The notes under the pieces: generated by a model
What the model saw: only the letters and a program-made list of their open reading frames with translations
What the model was told of the DNA's origin: nothing
Database searches by the model: none
Origin: a virus
Strand: one strand, 5' to 3'
Length of the DNA stretch: 48,456 nt
Virus record (IMG/VR): IMGVR_UViG_3300025425_000033
Coordinates: 1-48,456 of that record
Position numbers and translations under genes: made by a program
Part shown: positions 1-8,620 of the stretch, piece by piece
Layout: every line of letters starts with the position of its first letter
How positions within the stretch are numbered: the first letter of the stretch is position 1

Positions 1-146
1 GATCGAGGCTGTCGGCCAGACCATGCTCACCGTAGACGCTATTGTGGGATACGGGAAGGACCTGTCAGACCTGGCTGACGCGACGCGGCGCTTTGAGGAT
101 GCTCAGCGGCGATATTTGGATGCGGTGGTCTACGGTGAGCATGGCC
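1..146. repeat. Terminal direct repeat (circular contig overlap), left copy
   Basis: Positions 1-146 match 48311-48456 base for base except position 20 (A here, G at 48330). The repeat lies inside one continuous reading frame, that of the tape measure. It is therefore best read as the overlap of a circular or circularly permuted assembly, not as a packaging-specific terminal repeat. The mismatch changes Thr (this copy) to Ala and may be a read error or a population variant. Confidence 0.95.
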
Positions 147-1525
147 TGGCCGAAGTCTATCGTCAGGCAATGGAGGCGGCGCGGGACAATATGCAGAACG
201 CGCAGGAGTCCATAGGAGTGGGTGCTCTAGGCGGCAACTTGTCAGACGGGAGAGAGAGCCTAGTCAGTTGGTTCGGTAACATGATCAACAACCTGGAGGC
301 CAACGGCGCCATCAGTGAGTCGGTAGCTGATGCCTACCGGTCAATACTGGAGGATGCCCTTGCGGAATTCGGGGTCGACGAGTCAGACAAACTCTATGAT
401 ACCTTGGTGGCCCTGCTCAACGGAGGCGACCTGCCAGCCGGCCTAGGAGGCGTTCCGATTGAGGAGGGGCTGCGCCAGTTCATCAAGGACTTGACTACCG
501 GCTTTGGTGGAATAGGCGAATCCATTAACGCCGTACTGGCGGGGTTCTCCATTCTTCAACAGATCGCAGGTGTGGAGGGGCCGGAAGCATTCAAGGAGCT
601 CCTGCAGTCACTCCTGTCGTTTGGGCAGGAGACCGGCGGTATCTCGGCGGGCATGATGGCCCAGCTACAGGACCTCATGGACCTGGATATCACCACGGCC
701 AGCGGGCGGGATGCGCTCCAAGCCTACCTGACCGAAACAATCCGGGCGCTCAACGCCGGCGAGTTCGGCCTGGGCGGGGCGCAGTCTGGCATTCTGGGAG
801 AAATGACCCCGGATGAATTGCGCTCTTTGTTGTCTGCCTTGTCCTCGTTTACGGACGAGTCTGCCGTGGGCAGTGGCACCAGTACCTCGGCCGCCTTCTC
901 GCGCTCTATCACGGAGGTGCAGGCCAACCTGGTCGTGGCCATACTTCGGACGGCGCTAGTGTGGCAAGAGCGTATGGCCCTGGCCAGCGAGAACACGGCA
1001 TCGCGCATGAACGTCCTGCTAGGGCGTACCCCGGTCGCACCGCCGCCGGTCGCACCGCCCGGTGGCGGTGGCCCCGTCACCTACGAAGGGCCGCGTCCAG
1101 CCCAGCCGGAACTGCCGCGTCCAGCCCAGCCGGAACTGCCGCCTGAGGTTGGACAGGGATCACCCGGCGACCCAGGACTACCCGGCGACCCAGGACTACC
1201 TGGACTTCCTAACACGGCGGGCGAATACGCCGGGCCACGGCCGGCACTGCCTAGAATTCTGCCTATTCAGTTACCCACTCCGTTCACGTTTGGGCGGGCA
1301 CCTGTTGGTCCTGGTCCTGCGCCGGAGACAGAGGCACCCGGTGGCTCAGGCACGGAGGATGACGGGCCTGACAGAGACCCGCTTGCCGCGAGGGAGAACA
1401 CGGTCAACATCCGCTCTATCACCGTCAACGTAACGGAAGGCCCCGGCATGGTGCAGGAGGCAGGAGAACAGTTCATGCGCACGTTAGAGGACACCCTTCG
1501 GCGCCAGGAGCGGAGGGTGAGCTAA
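1..1525 (+). CDS. Tail tape measure protein, C-terminal part
   Basis: This is the continuation of the gene that starts at 45780. The frame beginning at position 2 is the same frame as the 3' end of the window, so the whole protein is 1351 residues once the 146-bp overlap is removed. The part seen here is mostly helical and ends in a low-complexity Pro/Gly segment: RPAQPELP occurs twice, then a collagen-like GDPGLP repeat. A short segment after this (NTVNIRSITVNV) closes the protein. Tape measures set tail length at about 0.15 nm per residue, which would give a tail near 200 nm. An internal Met at position 23 is not the real start. The stop is directly followed by the next gene's ATG. Confidence 0.9.
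   Translation, partial: IEAVGQTMLTVDAIVGYGKDLSDLADATRRFEDAQRRYLDAVVYGEHGLAEVYRQAMEAARDNMQNAQESIGVGALGGNLSDGRESLVSWFGNMINNLEANGAISESVADAYRSILEDALAEFGVDESDKLYDTLVALLNGGDLPAGLGGVPIEEGLRQFIKDLTTGFGGIGESINAVLAGFSILQQIAGVEGPEAFKELLQSLLSFGQETGGISAGMMAQLQDLMDLDITTASGRDALQAYLTETIRALNAGEFGLGGAQSGILGEMTPDELRSLLSALSSFTDESAVGSGTSTSAAFSRSITEVQANLVVAILRTALVWQERMALASENTASRMNVLLGRTPVAPPPVAPPGGGGPVTYEGPRPAQPELPRPAQPELPPEVGQGSPGDPGLPGDPGLPGLPNTAGEYAGPRPALPRILPIQLPTPFTFGRAPVGPGPAPETEAPGGSGTEDDGPDRDPLAARENTVNIRSITVNVTEGPGMVQEAGEQFMRTLEDTLRRQERRVS
1091..1197 (+). repeat. Two short tandem duplications in the tape measure gene
   Basis: A 24-bp unit occurs twice in tandem (1091-1114 and 1115-1138), encoding RPAQPELP. 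An 18-bp unit occurs twice in tandem (1162-1179 and 1180-1197), encoding the collagen-like PGDPGL repeat. Both are in frame, so unit gain or loss would only change the linker length. The copies are identical, which points to recent slippage. Confidence 0.9.
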
Positions 1526-4500
1526 ATGGCCAAGCTGACGAGTATCACGCTGTATGACGCCAACCGGAATCTACTGAGCGATCCGGGCGGCACGCCTATC
1601 CTAGCCTGCGTGGACGGTGTGGTCCAGCGCCGGCAGGCTTTGGGCGAAGCTGAATTCCTATCGTTGAAGCTGCTACCAATGACACCGGCAGCCACGACGA
1701 TTGAGGGCGACGGATTCATGGCGTTGCGGCGTAGGCGCATTTTGAGACTAACCTACGATGACGCCGCCTTCCTGGAGTACCGTATCACAGAGGCTGTGCG
1801 GTCCCTGGACGGGGAGTCATCCGTGTCCGTGCGGGCAGAGTTCCTGCCGAACGCCCAGCTTGCAGCCTATGCACCCCGTCAAACGCTGGCAGATGATACA
1901 GTAGACGTACAGCCCACCTTCGTGGGGCTAGGGGCTCAGGCGGCCCTGGACGCGCTCCTGTCGGCCACCTGGGGACGGCCGGCGTTCATTATGACCGGCA
2001 CTATCGCGGCGGCGCTGGCTGACACGGTGGTAGAGGTGCGGAGCGACGGCACCAAGTCCTTCGTCGATCTGATCCGTGACATTGCGGAGCAGTGCGAGGG
2101 GGAGGTGGAATTCGCCTACAACTCAGGCTCCGGACGCTACGCTGTCAACATTTACGCGGAGGCTGGTTGGCACGCAGACGAACGAACGGCCGGCACGGCA
2201 GACCCTACGGCCCGGCCGATTGAGATAGGGAACAGCAGCAAGGGCAACCGGCAAAAGATGCTGCGGCGCTCGGATGATCGGGCCTACCTGTCTCATGTCA
2301 TACCGATCGGAGGACAAGACCCGGATCTCATCACCCTTGGGGGCGCTTTGTGGAGCGTGTCCACCTCCGGTACTGGCCCAACGACGATCACGTTCACGGC
2401 CGACAATCCGGTATTCCTGGATGACGCCCTGGTGGGCGCCTACGTGGGCGCGGACGCCGTGTCATTCTTTGAAGTAACGGCCTCTGACCGCACGGCCGGC
2501 ACGGTGACAGTGGCCGGCAACGCTAGTGCCCTCAATGGGCGCTCAGATATCCGGTTCGCCAGCGACTCGGGGGGCACGCAGCTGGTGGCCTTGACCCACC
2601 CGTCTGCGGTGGACGGCACCCTGGAGAAGCCACTACGGTTCTCGGGCGTGGCGCCTTATCAAAACCTGATCGCAGACGCGGGCGCATCCGCGGACTTCTC
2701 TACCTGGTCAGCCGGTTTGCCGGCCGGCTGGAGCAAGGAGGGCACGCCCACGGTCACGCAGGACACCGACGCGCGCTACCTCGCCAACGGAACGTCATCA
2801 GCCAAGGTTGTAGCCAGTGAGGAAGAGGGGCTCAGTACCACCGTCACGCTGACGCCCACCACGGAACACCCCTGGTTTTCTGCCTGGGTGAATCTCAGAG
2901 TGACCTCCGGCAATGTGCGACTGGTCGTGGTGGACGTAGATGGGCAGGAACATCCTTTGGGGGAAGACGCCTTCTCGACGGCAGACGAGTTACTGGCCCT
3001 CGCCATCGAAGGCTTTGATCCTATCAGTGGCACCGCCACCGTCAAGGTGTTGGCCTACGGAGGGGGAGCCACCTTCTACCTGGACGGGGCAACGGTCGTG
3101 CAGTCATCGGCCGGATATGCCTACAGTCCTGCTATGGGACCACGCGGTCTGTGGGCTGAGGCAGGGCGCTATCTCCGCGCCAATGACGAGTATCAGGACG
3201 CCTATGAGGCGGGCCTGCTCGACTATTCCTTCGTGGATACGGGCGGCAGCTACTACCCGGTGACCTGTGGTTCCCACTGCTCCGTCAAGGACGCTCCTAA
3301 CACTAGCGGCGGTCACGACATTGAGTTCAACGCGCGGGCGGTGGAGGTGGAGATTGACGAGGACGCGCACACCGGATCTATCTCCAGGCGCGTCGGCCTG
3401 AGCCGGCGGGTCAAGGACTTCCGTGACCGCTTCCTCGCGTCCCGTGGCGCCTTCCCGTCCAAGAGGATCACGCCCGTCAACGACTCGCGTATCACAGCTG
3501 GGCTCACGCCCTACGTCGAGGTGGACAACCTGTGGATCGAGGTCGTGGGGAACCGCTGGGTCAAAAGCTACCGGTACAACGATGACCCCAGCACCTTTCC
3601 TGACGCGGGTACCGGCACGTTGGAAGTGGCCAGCCAGGGCACGCATGATCTAGGCACTATCAATAAAGGCTCCGGACGCTACATCACCGTCACACCGTAT
3701 GGAGACAATGGAGGCGTGGTAGCCGGCCCGGCAGTCAAGTCGTTCTTCGCGCGGCCGCAGGACGGCAATACCGGCTCTGGCGGTGCTGCTGCCTCGCTCT
3801 ACTACATCAAGGCGACCGCTGGCACAGCCATTCATAATGGCACCGGCACACTGACGATTGAGGCCCATCTGGTCACCGGGGGCTCGGATTCGCTTTTGGC
3901 CGCCGGCACGATCAAGTTATACGACCCGTCCAATCAGGAGTTGACGGTAGCCAGCGGCTACTACACAGGGTCGGACGGTTATACCGGCGTGCTGGACTCC
4001 GGGGATATCTCCGGCGCTATCGTCATCACGCTCAAGGACGGTACTGGCGGCACGCCGCTGGACACAATCACCCTGGTGGATGTGGCAGACGGTGCCACGG
4101 GCGACACGGTTGTTTTTGGAAACCTGGCACCCATCAATGTCCCCACGGCCCGCACGGGCAAACTCCAGCAGTTTGCCGACTACCAGGGTATCCCAAAGGC
4201 GCAACATGGGGACGCGGGGGCCATAGTCGGAATCCCGATCACCTGGTTCAGCCAGTACGCCATAGTCACGATTGCCAACACGGGCACCGAGACATCCCTG
4301 CTGGGCAGCGGCTTGGGGACCAACGTAATACCTGCGAACACCCTCATCCAGGGCAGCACGTTCCACATCCGAGCCTCGGGGATTATATCCTGCGATGGGG
4401 GCAACACCATCGTGTTTCGGGTGAGCGTTGGAGGCACCAACCTGCTGGTATCCTCATCCTTGACCCCGGGCAGTTATGCGGACCGCCATTGGAGCCTGGA

Positions 4501-4741
4501 AGCCGACCTGGTATGCACCGCAGTCACCGGGACCACAGGATACATGAGGGGGCAAATGAAGGTGTGGTTCCGGGGAGGTCCAAGCACCACAGGGGCCGTG
4601 TATCCCACCGAAATGTCCGGGACCGTATCCATTGGGGCGGTCACTTCGTCCAAGACCATTGAGGTGACAGCGGACTGGGCATCCGCAGACGGTGATGATT
4701 CGATCAGAGGCACCAACGCCACCATCCAGCAACTCTATTAA
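1526..4741 (+). CDS. Tail tip / baseplate hub protein with carbohydrate-binding-like module
   Basis: The product has 1071 residues and its gene directly follows the tape measure, the usual site of distal-tail and tail-associated (Tal/hub) proteins. The first ~270 residues (start MAKLTSITLYDANRN, later FVDLIRDIAEQCEGEVEF) resemble a hub domain. A segment near residues 375-520 (NLIADAGASADFSTW followed by a beta-rich stretch) looks like a CBM4/9-type jelly-roll module. A middle region with SRRVGLSRRVKDFRDRFLASRG is followed by a beta-rich Gly/Thr C-terminus typical of receptor-binding tails. A GGAGGG-type ribosome site precedes the ATG. Likely role: closing the tail tip and contacting the host surface. 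The hub assignment is inferred from position and sequence style. Confidence 0.65.
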   Translation: MAKLTSITLYDANRNLLSDPGGTPILACVDGVVQRRQALGEAEFLSLKLLPMTPAATTIEGDGFMALRRRRILRLTYDDAAFLEYRITEAVRSLDGESSVSVRAEFLPNAQLAAYAPRQTLADDTVDVQPTFVGLGAQAALDALLSATWGRPAFIMTGTIAAALADTVVEVRSDGTKSFVDLIRDIAEQCEGEVEFAYNSGSGRYAVNIYAEAGWHADERTAGTADPTARPIEIGNSSKGNRQKMLRRSDDRAYLSHVIPIGGQDPDLITLGGALWSVSTSGTGPTTITFTADNPVFLDDALVGAYVGADAVSFFEVTASDRTAGTVTVAGNASALNGRSDIRFASDSGGTQLVALTHPSAVDGTLEKPLRFSGVAPYQNLIADAGASADFSTWSAGLPAGWSKEGTPTVTQDTDARYLANGTSSAKVVASEEEGLSTTVTLTPTTEHPWFSAWVNLRVTSGNVRLVVVDVDGQEHPLGEDAFSTADELLALAIEGFDPISGTATVKVLAYGGGATFYLDGATVVQSSAGYAYSPAMGPRGLWAEAGRYLRANDEYQDAYEAGLLDYSFVDTGGSYYPVTCGSHCSVKDAPNTSGGHDIEFNARAVEVEIDEDAHTGSISRRVGLSRRVKDFRDRFLASRGAFPSKRITPVNDSRITAGLTPYVEVDNLWIEVVGNRWVKSYRYNDDPSTFPDAGTGTLEVASQGTHDLGTINKGSGRYITVTPYGDNGGVVAGPAVKSFFARPQDGNTGSGGAAASLYYIKATAGTAIHNGTGTLTIEAHLVTGGSDSLLAAGTIKLYDPSNQELTVASGYYTGSDGYTGVLDSGDISGAIVITLKDGTGGTPLDTITLVDVADGATGDTVVFGNLAPINVPTARTGKLQQFADYQGIPKAQHGDAGAIVGIPITWFSQYAIVTIANTGTETSLLGSGLGTNVIPANTLIQGSTFHIRASGIISCDGGNTIVFRVSVGGTNLLVSSSLTPGSYADRHWSLEADLVCTAVTGTTGYMRGQMKVWFRGGPSTTGAVYPTEMSGTVSIGAVTSSKTIEVTADWASADGDDSIRGTNATIQQLY

Positions 4742-4744
4742 ACC

Positions 4745-5290
4745 ATGACCCAGCAGCAGCTTGTCACCATCACCGGACGGAGCCTCCCCGAGGACCTGGA
4801 CCGTGCCCTGAACTACGCGGCCCTGAAGTACGGGATCACCTCCCGGCTGCGCCTGGACCATTTCTTGGCCCAGCTCCTGCACGAAACCGGGGCTTTCCGC
4901 TGGAACCGGGAGCTGTGGGGGCCGACCTACCCCCAGCGTCGGTACGAGGGGCGAAAGGACTTGGGCAATCTCCAGGAGGGGGATGGCTTCAAGTTTCGGG
5001 GGCGGGGGTATATCCAGCTCACGGGCAGGACCAACTATCAGTCTTACTCGGACCACATCGGGGTGGATTTCTGCGCCTTCCCGGACCTGGTGGCAGAGCT
5101 GCCCTTTGCCGCGGATGTCGCGGGATGGTACTGGGACCACCGGGGCATCAACAGGCTGGCCGATGCGGATGATTTGCTCGGGGTCACCCGAGCCATCAAC
5201 GGGGGGACCAACGGCCTGGCAGACCGCCGGCGGTGGCTGGAGCGGGTTCGGCATCATGGGGCGACTTTGCCCAGCGAGGTGACCCTGTGA
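4745..5290 (+). CDS. Endolysin, glycoside hydrolase family 19 (chitinase-like)
   Basis: This 181-residue protein would cut the glycan strands of peptidoglycan at lysis. The family features are visible: HETGAF at residues 46-51 with the probable catalytic Glu47, and the highly typical FRGRGYIQLTGR block at about 84-95. The length fits a single catalytic domain with no wall-binding module. There is no signal peptide, so it should need a holin, and small membrane proteins follow immediately. The gene sits 3 bp after the tail protein gene and its stop overlaps the next start (GTGA). No clear SD sequence precedes the ATG. Confidence 0.9.
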   Translation: MTQQQLVTITGRSLPEDLDRALNYAALKYGITSRLRLDHFLAQLLHETGAFRWNRELWGPTYPQRRYEGRKDLGNLQEGDGFKFRGRGYIQLTGRTNYQSYSDHIGVDFCAFPDLVAELPFAADVAGWYWDHRGINRLADADDLLGVTRAINGGTNGLADRRRWLERVRHHGATLPSEVTL

Positions 5291-5922
5291 CGATGATCCT
5301 CACTCTTTTTTACGGGGCTACTTGCGCGCTGCTCGGCTTTGTGGTCGCCTATCTGATGCGCCGGGAGGCCACGCGGCTGGCCCTCCGTGTATCCAAACAG
5401 GACCGCTACATCAGGGACCTGTTTGAGCGCGTTCGTTTCACCTCGGGCATTGGCCGGGTCATATGGTACGAGGATCGCAGTCTGTGGTTGGACAACACCA
5501 GTCGCCGCATGATGGGGCTGTCTGTGCTGGACCATGAGCCGACCCTGGACGAGCGGGTCGCTTACATGGAATGGGCTTCGCTGGTGGCCTCGGACGCGGC
5601 CCTGCTACAGTCCCAACTGGACGTAGCCAAAAGCCTGGCAGACGGCGGGGCGAACCATCTAGTGGTCCCCTACAAAAACGGGTCCACCCTGTATGCTGTC
5701 GGGACCGGGAAAGCCAACGGGTACGCCTGGGTCGGCCTGAATATCGACGTTACAGTCCAGGGCCAACAGATTGCCGAAAGGGTTCTCGGGGAGGGGTCCC
5801 CGGCATCCCTGGAGCAACGATACAAGGCGCAAGTGGACCACCTGACAAAGGTGCTGGATGTGGCAGCCAATGACTCTCTTCAATCCTTGATGGCACGGTC
5901 GGAGCAGCAGTATGCCAAATGA
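5287..5922 (+). CDS. Membrane-anchored protein with a PAS-like fold, lysis cassette
   Basis: The product has 211 residues from the GTG that overlaps the endolysin stop (an ATG six bases on is also possible). One transmembrane helix lies at about residues 4-24, followed by a charged helix. The segment from about residue 54 (GIGRVIWYEDRSLWLDN) to about 157 (WVGLNIDVTVQ) resembles a PAS domain: a WxEDRxLWLDN-like opening, a central helical stretch and a closing GLNIDVT strand, like the usual GxxxDIT ending. A C-terminal coiled coil follows. Position between endolysin and a second membrane protein suggests a holin, antiholin or spanin role, but no family could be assigned. The PAS reading is a pattern match by eye. 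Confidence 0.6.
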   Translation: MTMILTLFYGATCALLGFVVAYLMRREATRLALRVSKQDRYIRDLFERVRFTSGIGRVIWYEDRSLWLDNTSRRMMGLSVLDHEPTLDERVAYMEWASLVASDAALLQSQLDVAKSLADGGANHLVVPYKNGSTLYAVGTGKANGYAWVGLNIDVTVQGQQIAERVLGEGSPASLEQRYKAQVDHLTKVLDVAANDSLQSLMARSEQQYAK

Positions 5923-6283
5923 TAAATCGGCACCGCCATCCAACTTTGAGTTATCGAACGCGCTGCTGCTGTGGGGGGAGCAACACAAGGCCCTGCAAAA
6001 GCAGGTAGAAACCAACTTTTCCACCGTGACCGATGTGCGGATGCGTCAGGTGGAAATATTGACGGAGATACGCCTTATGAAAGAACGATTGGGACCTCTA
6101 AACCAAAACCAGGGCGATGGGCTAATCGGGACGGTGGTGCAGCTCATCACCGCTTTCTTTTCGGCGAAGAACGTGGGGTACATCGCGGTGACGGCCCTGG
6201 CCATCGCCTTTCTGTACTTCACGATTTGGCAGGATGGCTTCATCCTAATCATTGATTTGTTCAAACCATCAAGACTACCATGA
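5912..6283 (+). CDS. Small coiled-coil protein with C-terminal membrane segment (holin/lysis candidate)
   Basis: The product has 123 residues: a hydrophilic N-terminus, a helical segment at about 20-60 (HKALQKQVETNFSTVTDVRMRQ) that looks coiled-coil, and one strong hydrophobic segment at about 91-117. The gene overlaps its upstream neighbour by 11 bases, and its stop overlaps the next ATG. A single-TM, coiled-coil protein next to an endolysin fits the XhlA-type or holin-accessory pattern, but sequence similarity is not evident. Function is inferred from position only. Confidence 0.6.
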   Translation: MPNDKSAPPSNFELSNALLLWGEQHKALQKQVETNFSTVTDVRMRQVEILTEIRLMKERLGPLNQNQGDGLIGTVVQLITAFFSAKNVGYIAVTALAIAFLYFTIWQDGFILIIDLFKPSRLP

Positions 6284-6567
6284 ACGACCAATTCAGCAAC
6301 ACTACAGCGTCATTCGGCAAGATCCCGGTTATCGCTCCTGACCAACTGCGCCCCACTCCCGAGCTGGCGGCTGCCGCAGGGGAGTTCCAGGGAGCCATTG
6401 CGGGGCACGTTGTGGCCCTGCTCCAGGACCCCGCATTCAAGACCAAGGTGGTTGACCTCATCAAGGCAGCCATCCCCGGCAAGGTGTTCGATTGGTTGGC
6501 GGTGTCGGCCTATGACATGGCGGTGTCGGCCATCTCTACCGTCCTGGACGGTGACCGCATCGGGTGA
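6280..6567 (+). CDS. Hypothetical small protein of the lysis cassette
   Basis: The product has 95 residues, starting at an ATG that overlaps the upstream stop (ATGA) and ending in a TGA that overlaps a downstream GTG. The middle (GEFQGAIAGHVVALLQDPAFKTKVVDLIKAAIP) is an amphipathic helical stretch, and the end (VFDWLAVSAYDMAVSAISTVLDGD) is mildly hydrophobic but not a clear membrane helix. I recognise no family. Translational coupling places it with the lysis genes. Confidence 0.6.
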   Translation: MNDQFSNTTASFGKIPVIAPDQLRPTPELAAAAGEFQGAIAGHVVALLQDPAFKTKVVDLIKAAIPGKVFDWLAVSAYDMAVSAISTVLDGDRIG

Positions 6568-6689
6568 TTGACTCCAGCCTGTACTGGCGCGACCGCTACC
6601 GCCACGGGGGTAACTCCGCGGCGGGGTCGCGTGGTGCGCTGCCTTCCGGGCCTCTCTGTGCCGCCGGCTTGCGCTGGCACATCCGATGA
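6564..6689 (+). pseudogene. Short ORF resembling the N-terminus of a SAM-dependent methyltransferase (probable remnant)
   Basis: A 41-codon frame begins at a GTG overlapping the previous stop and ends in TGA overlapping the next ATG. Residues 7-24 (YWRDRYRHGGNSAAGSRG) closely resemble the start of phage class I methyltransferases (YW-x-x-RY-x-x-GGNSGxGSxG). After this the frame loses similarity. A -1 shift near 6641 would give AAFRASL, which matches the expected continuation (LAxFKA). No AdoMet-binding core follows. A decayed methyltransferase is the best reading; a real 41-aa peptide is possible because of the tight coupling. Confidence 0.45.
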
Positions 6690-6835
6690 CAGCCCCTGAC
6701 GCCACCCTTACGCCGCGCGCCTTGAGTACGGTGTCAATACGCCGGGTACTAGAGCGCGTGCGTGAGGCGCAGCGTGAGGCAGCAGCAGCAGGCGTCCCGT
6801 CACTCTACCTGGTCGGGGTCATCCACGGCCTTTAG
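6686..6835 (+). CDS. Small hypothetical ORF, 49 aa
   Basis: It starts at an ATG overlapping the upstream stop (ATGA) and ends 25 bases before the glycosyltransferase ATG. The peptide is rich in Arg/Ala (RVLERVREAQREAAAAG) and probably helical. It may be an independent small protein or the out-of-frame tail of the methyltransferase remnant just upstream. No family recognised. Confidence 0.4.
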   Translation: MTAPDATLTPRALSTVSIRRVLERVREAQREAAAAGVPSLYLVGVIHGL

Positions 6836-6860
6836 ATCGCTCTCAACATCCCTGTGCAAC

Positions 6861-7595
6861 ATGAAGATCGCCGCCATCACGACCATATACCGCCGGCCAC
6901 TACTGACCAATATCGTACTGAGGCACTGGGCATGGCTCCGGGACCAGCTGGTGTTTGACCTGGAAATCTTTACCGCCGTATCCCCGGACGATGATCCTAA
7001 CCTGGGGATGCTCTCGGTGCCGTCCTGCGTCACGCTGGTCGAGGCACCAAACGACCCACTGGGCCGCAAGTGGAACACGGTCGCCCGCAAGGCGGCTGGT
7101 ATAGACCCGGACGCGCTCCTGGTGTTTGGGTCGGATGACCTCGTTTCAGCCGGCTACCTCAACTTGGTGGCCTCACTGGTCGAGTACGGGCATGACTACG
7201 TGGAACCCGACAGTTGCCACTTCTATGACGCAGCTTCCGGCAAGTGTTCGGAATTGACTGGGGCCATGATCGGCGCCGGCCGCACGTTCAGTCGTGGTGT
7301 CCTTGAGGCGGTGCCTCACCTGTGGGGAGAAGTCCACCGGAGCCCGGATCATAACCAGGCAACGGTCCTGCGGGACGCCGGCTTCCTGCCCTATCGTATC
7401 CGGCTGGCAGAACACCACACGCTGCGCTCGGGCAGACCGGTCATCATGGACGTCAAAACGGACGTACATCGGTGGCCCTTCCGGGACTTTACACCCACTG
7501 TGAATCCCCAGTGTCAATGGGCCGATGGGCAGGCACTGCTGGACAGTTGTTTCCCCACGGCCGCTGAGGCGGTCCCTGCATTGATGGCCCCATAG
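6861..7595 (+). CDS. GT-A-type glycosyltransferase-like protein
   Basis: The product has 244 residues from the ATG of MKIAAITTIYRRP. This start is preferred because the upstream in-frame stretch is low-complexity and overlaps the 49-aa frame. A family-2-like beginning (AAITTIYRRPLL), GRKWN at about residue 71, and LLVFGSDDL at about 87-95 give the nucleotide-sugar site with an acidic metal-binding motif. A C-terminal HH pair and W-rich segment complete it. Phage enzymes of this type glycosylate virion proteins, DNA or the host surface; which applies is unknown. It is the last gene of the plus-strand tail/lysis block, just before the terminator. Confidence 0.65.
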   Translation: MKIAAITTIYRRPLLTNIVLRHWAWLRDQLVFDLEIFTAVSPDDDPNLGMLSVPSCVTLVEAPNDPLGRKWNTVARKAAGIDPDALLVFGSDDLVSAGYLNLVASLVEYGHDYVEPDSCHFYDAASGKCSELTGAMIGAGRTFSRGVLEAVPHLWGEVHRSPDHNQATVLRDAGFLPYRIRLAEHHTLRSGRPVIMDVKTDVHRWPFRDFTPTVNPQCQWADGQALLDSCFPTAAEAVPALMAP

Positions 7596-7623
7596 GAGCC
7601 TAACCTGTTGGGCAATCATAGCG

Positions 7624-7656
7624 GAAGGCCCGGTACTTGAGGTGTACCGGGCCTTC
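7624..7656. terminator. Bidirectional terminator between convergent blocks
   Basis: A perfect 13-bp stem (GAAGGCCCGGTAC / GTACCGGGCCTTC) with a 7-base loop fills the 71-base gap between the plus-strand glycosyltransferase and the minus-strand early operon. Both flanking genes end toward it. There is no long U-tract on either side, so efficiency is uncertain, but stem and position fit a shared terminator. Confidence 0.85.
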
Positions 7657-7666
7657 TGCGCTTGTT

Positions 7667-8620
7667 CTACCAAAGGACGCCCTTCTTTTCCGCATACTCG
7701 TCGTGGTAGGCGTCTATCCAACTCCAGTGCCCGCGCGCGTACGCCTCTTTCGTTCCCAGCGCTGACAGTGCCTTGTGCGTTTCCTCGCACGGCGCCGGGT
7801 CATTGTGTATCAAGGCGGCCAGGAGGTGCCTGTAGGCGGCGTCCGTCATCTTGGGCGCTAGTGTGGCCTTACTCTCCCACGGTAGCGCTGGTGGCGCTTT
7901 CAGCTGCGGCGCTGCGTGCCTCTCCTGCTCACGGGTCGCCGCCTCGGCCTGGTGCTCTGCGGCCAGTCTTTTGGTACGCTCCACCTCTAGTTCCCGCTCA
8001 CGGGCTGCCGCCTCATGCCGGAGGCGCTTGAGTTCCTCGTCCCGCAGGCGCTCCATCTCCTGCTCGGCTATCACGGCCGCTTTCCTGTCTGCCTCAGCCT
8101 GGCGCTCTGTTTCCATCTTCAAACTATGGCTCTGCTTGGCTCCAACCAGGAAGTTGTCAAAGACCTTGTCCCCCCAGCGGCCAATCTCATGGACGGTTGC
8201 CGGGTCTACGCCGTAGTTGACAAGGGCGGCGATTCGGAACTTGGCCACCTTGGCGATACGCTCGGCCCCCATGCGTACGAAGTGGGTCTCTATGCGCTCC
8301 AACTCCCCCTCTTTGCCGCCGGAGGTGAATGCCTGGGCGTTCTTCCACCCGTCGATAAACCGGCCACCGGCCAGGTAGTAGGCTTTCGCCTTCTTGTGGA
8401 TACGGGCGGTGCCCGTCCTAATCTTGACGTACTGAAGCCTCAGGGCCCTGGCCTCAGCGCAGACATCTTCGGTGACCTCCTTGGCAAGTACGTCATTGTA
8501 CTGATCTTCCAAGGCGGTCATCTGCTCCAGCATCGGCTTGAACACGCTCTCCACCTGGCGGGCCTCGCTGGCACCCAGTCCGAACGCGGACGCTTCTACG
8601 TGGACTATCTCCTGCGTCAT
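7667..8620 (-). CDS. Coiled-coil protein associated with phage recombination genes
   Basis: The product has 317 residues; the start is supported by GGAGG seven bases upstream. The first ~150 residues (FKPMLEQMTALEDQYNDVL, then CAEARALRLQYVKIRTGTARIHKKAKAYYLAGG) match a widespread phage family often found near ERF or RecT. Residues ~165-235 are a long, highly charged coiled coil (METERQAEADRKAAVIAEQE and onward). The C-terminus carries AHY-like aromatic motifs (GHWSWIDAYHDEYAEKKG). The biochemical role of the family is not established. It is the last gene of the minus-strand unit and overlaps its upstream neighbour by 4 bases. Confidence 0.65.
   Translation of the reverse strand: MTQEIVHVEASAFGLGASEARQVESVFKPMLEQMTALEDQYNDVLAKEVTEDVCAEARALRLQYVKIRTGTARIHKKAKAYYLAGGRFIDGWKNAQAFTSGGKEGELERIETHFVRMGAERIAKVAKFRIAALVNYGVDPATVHEIGRWGDKVFDNFLVGAKQSHSLKMETERQAEADRKAAVIAEQEMERLRDEELKRLRHEAAARERELEVERTKRLAAEHQAEAATREQERHAAPQLKAPPALPWESKATLAPKMTDAAYRHLLAALIHNDPAPCEETHKALSALGTKEAYARGHWSWIDAYHDEYAEKKGVLW

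Noticed and set aside
3104-3646. A 180-codon minus-strand frame inside the tail-tip gene
   Set aside because: It is antisense to a clearly coding gene and has no domain, start signal or promoter.
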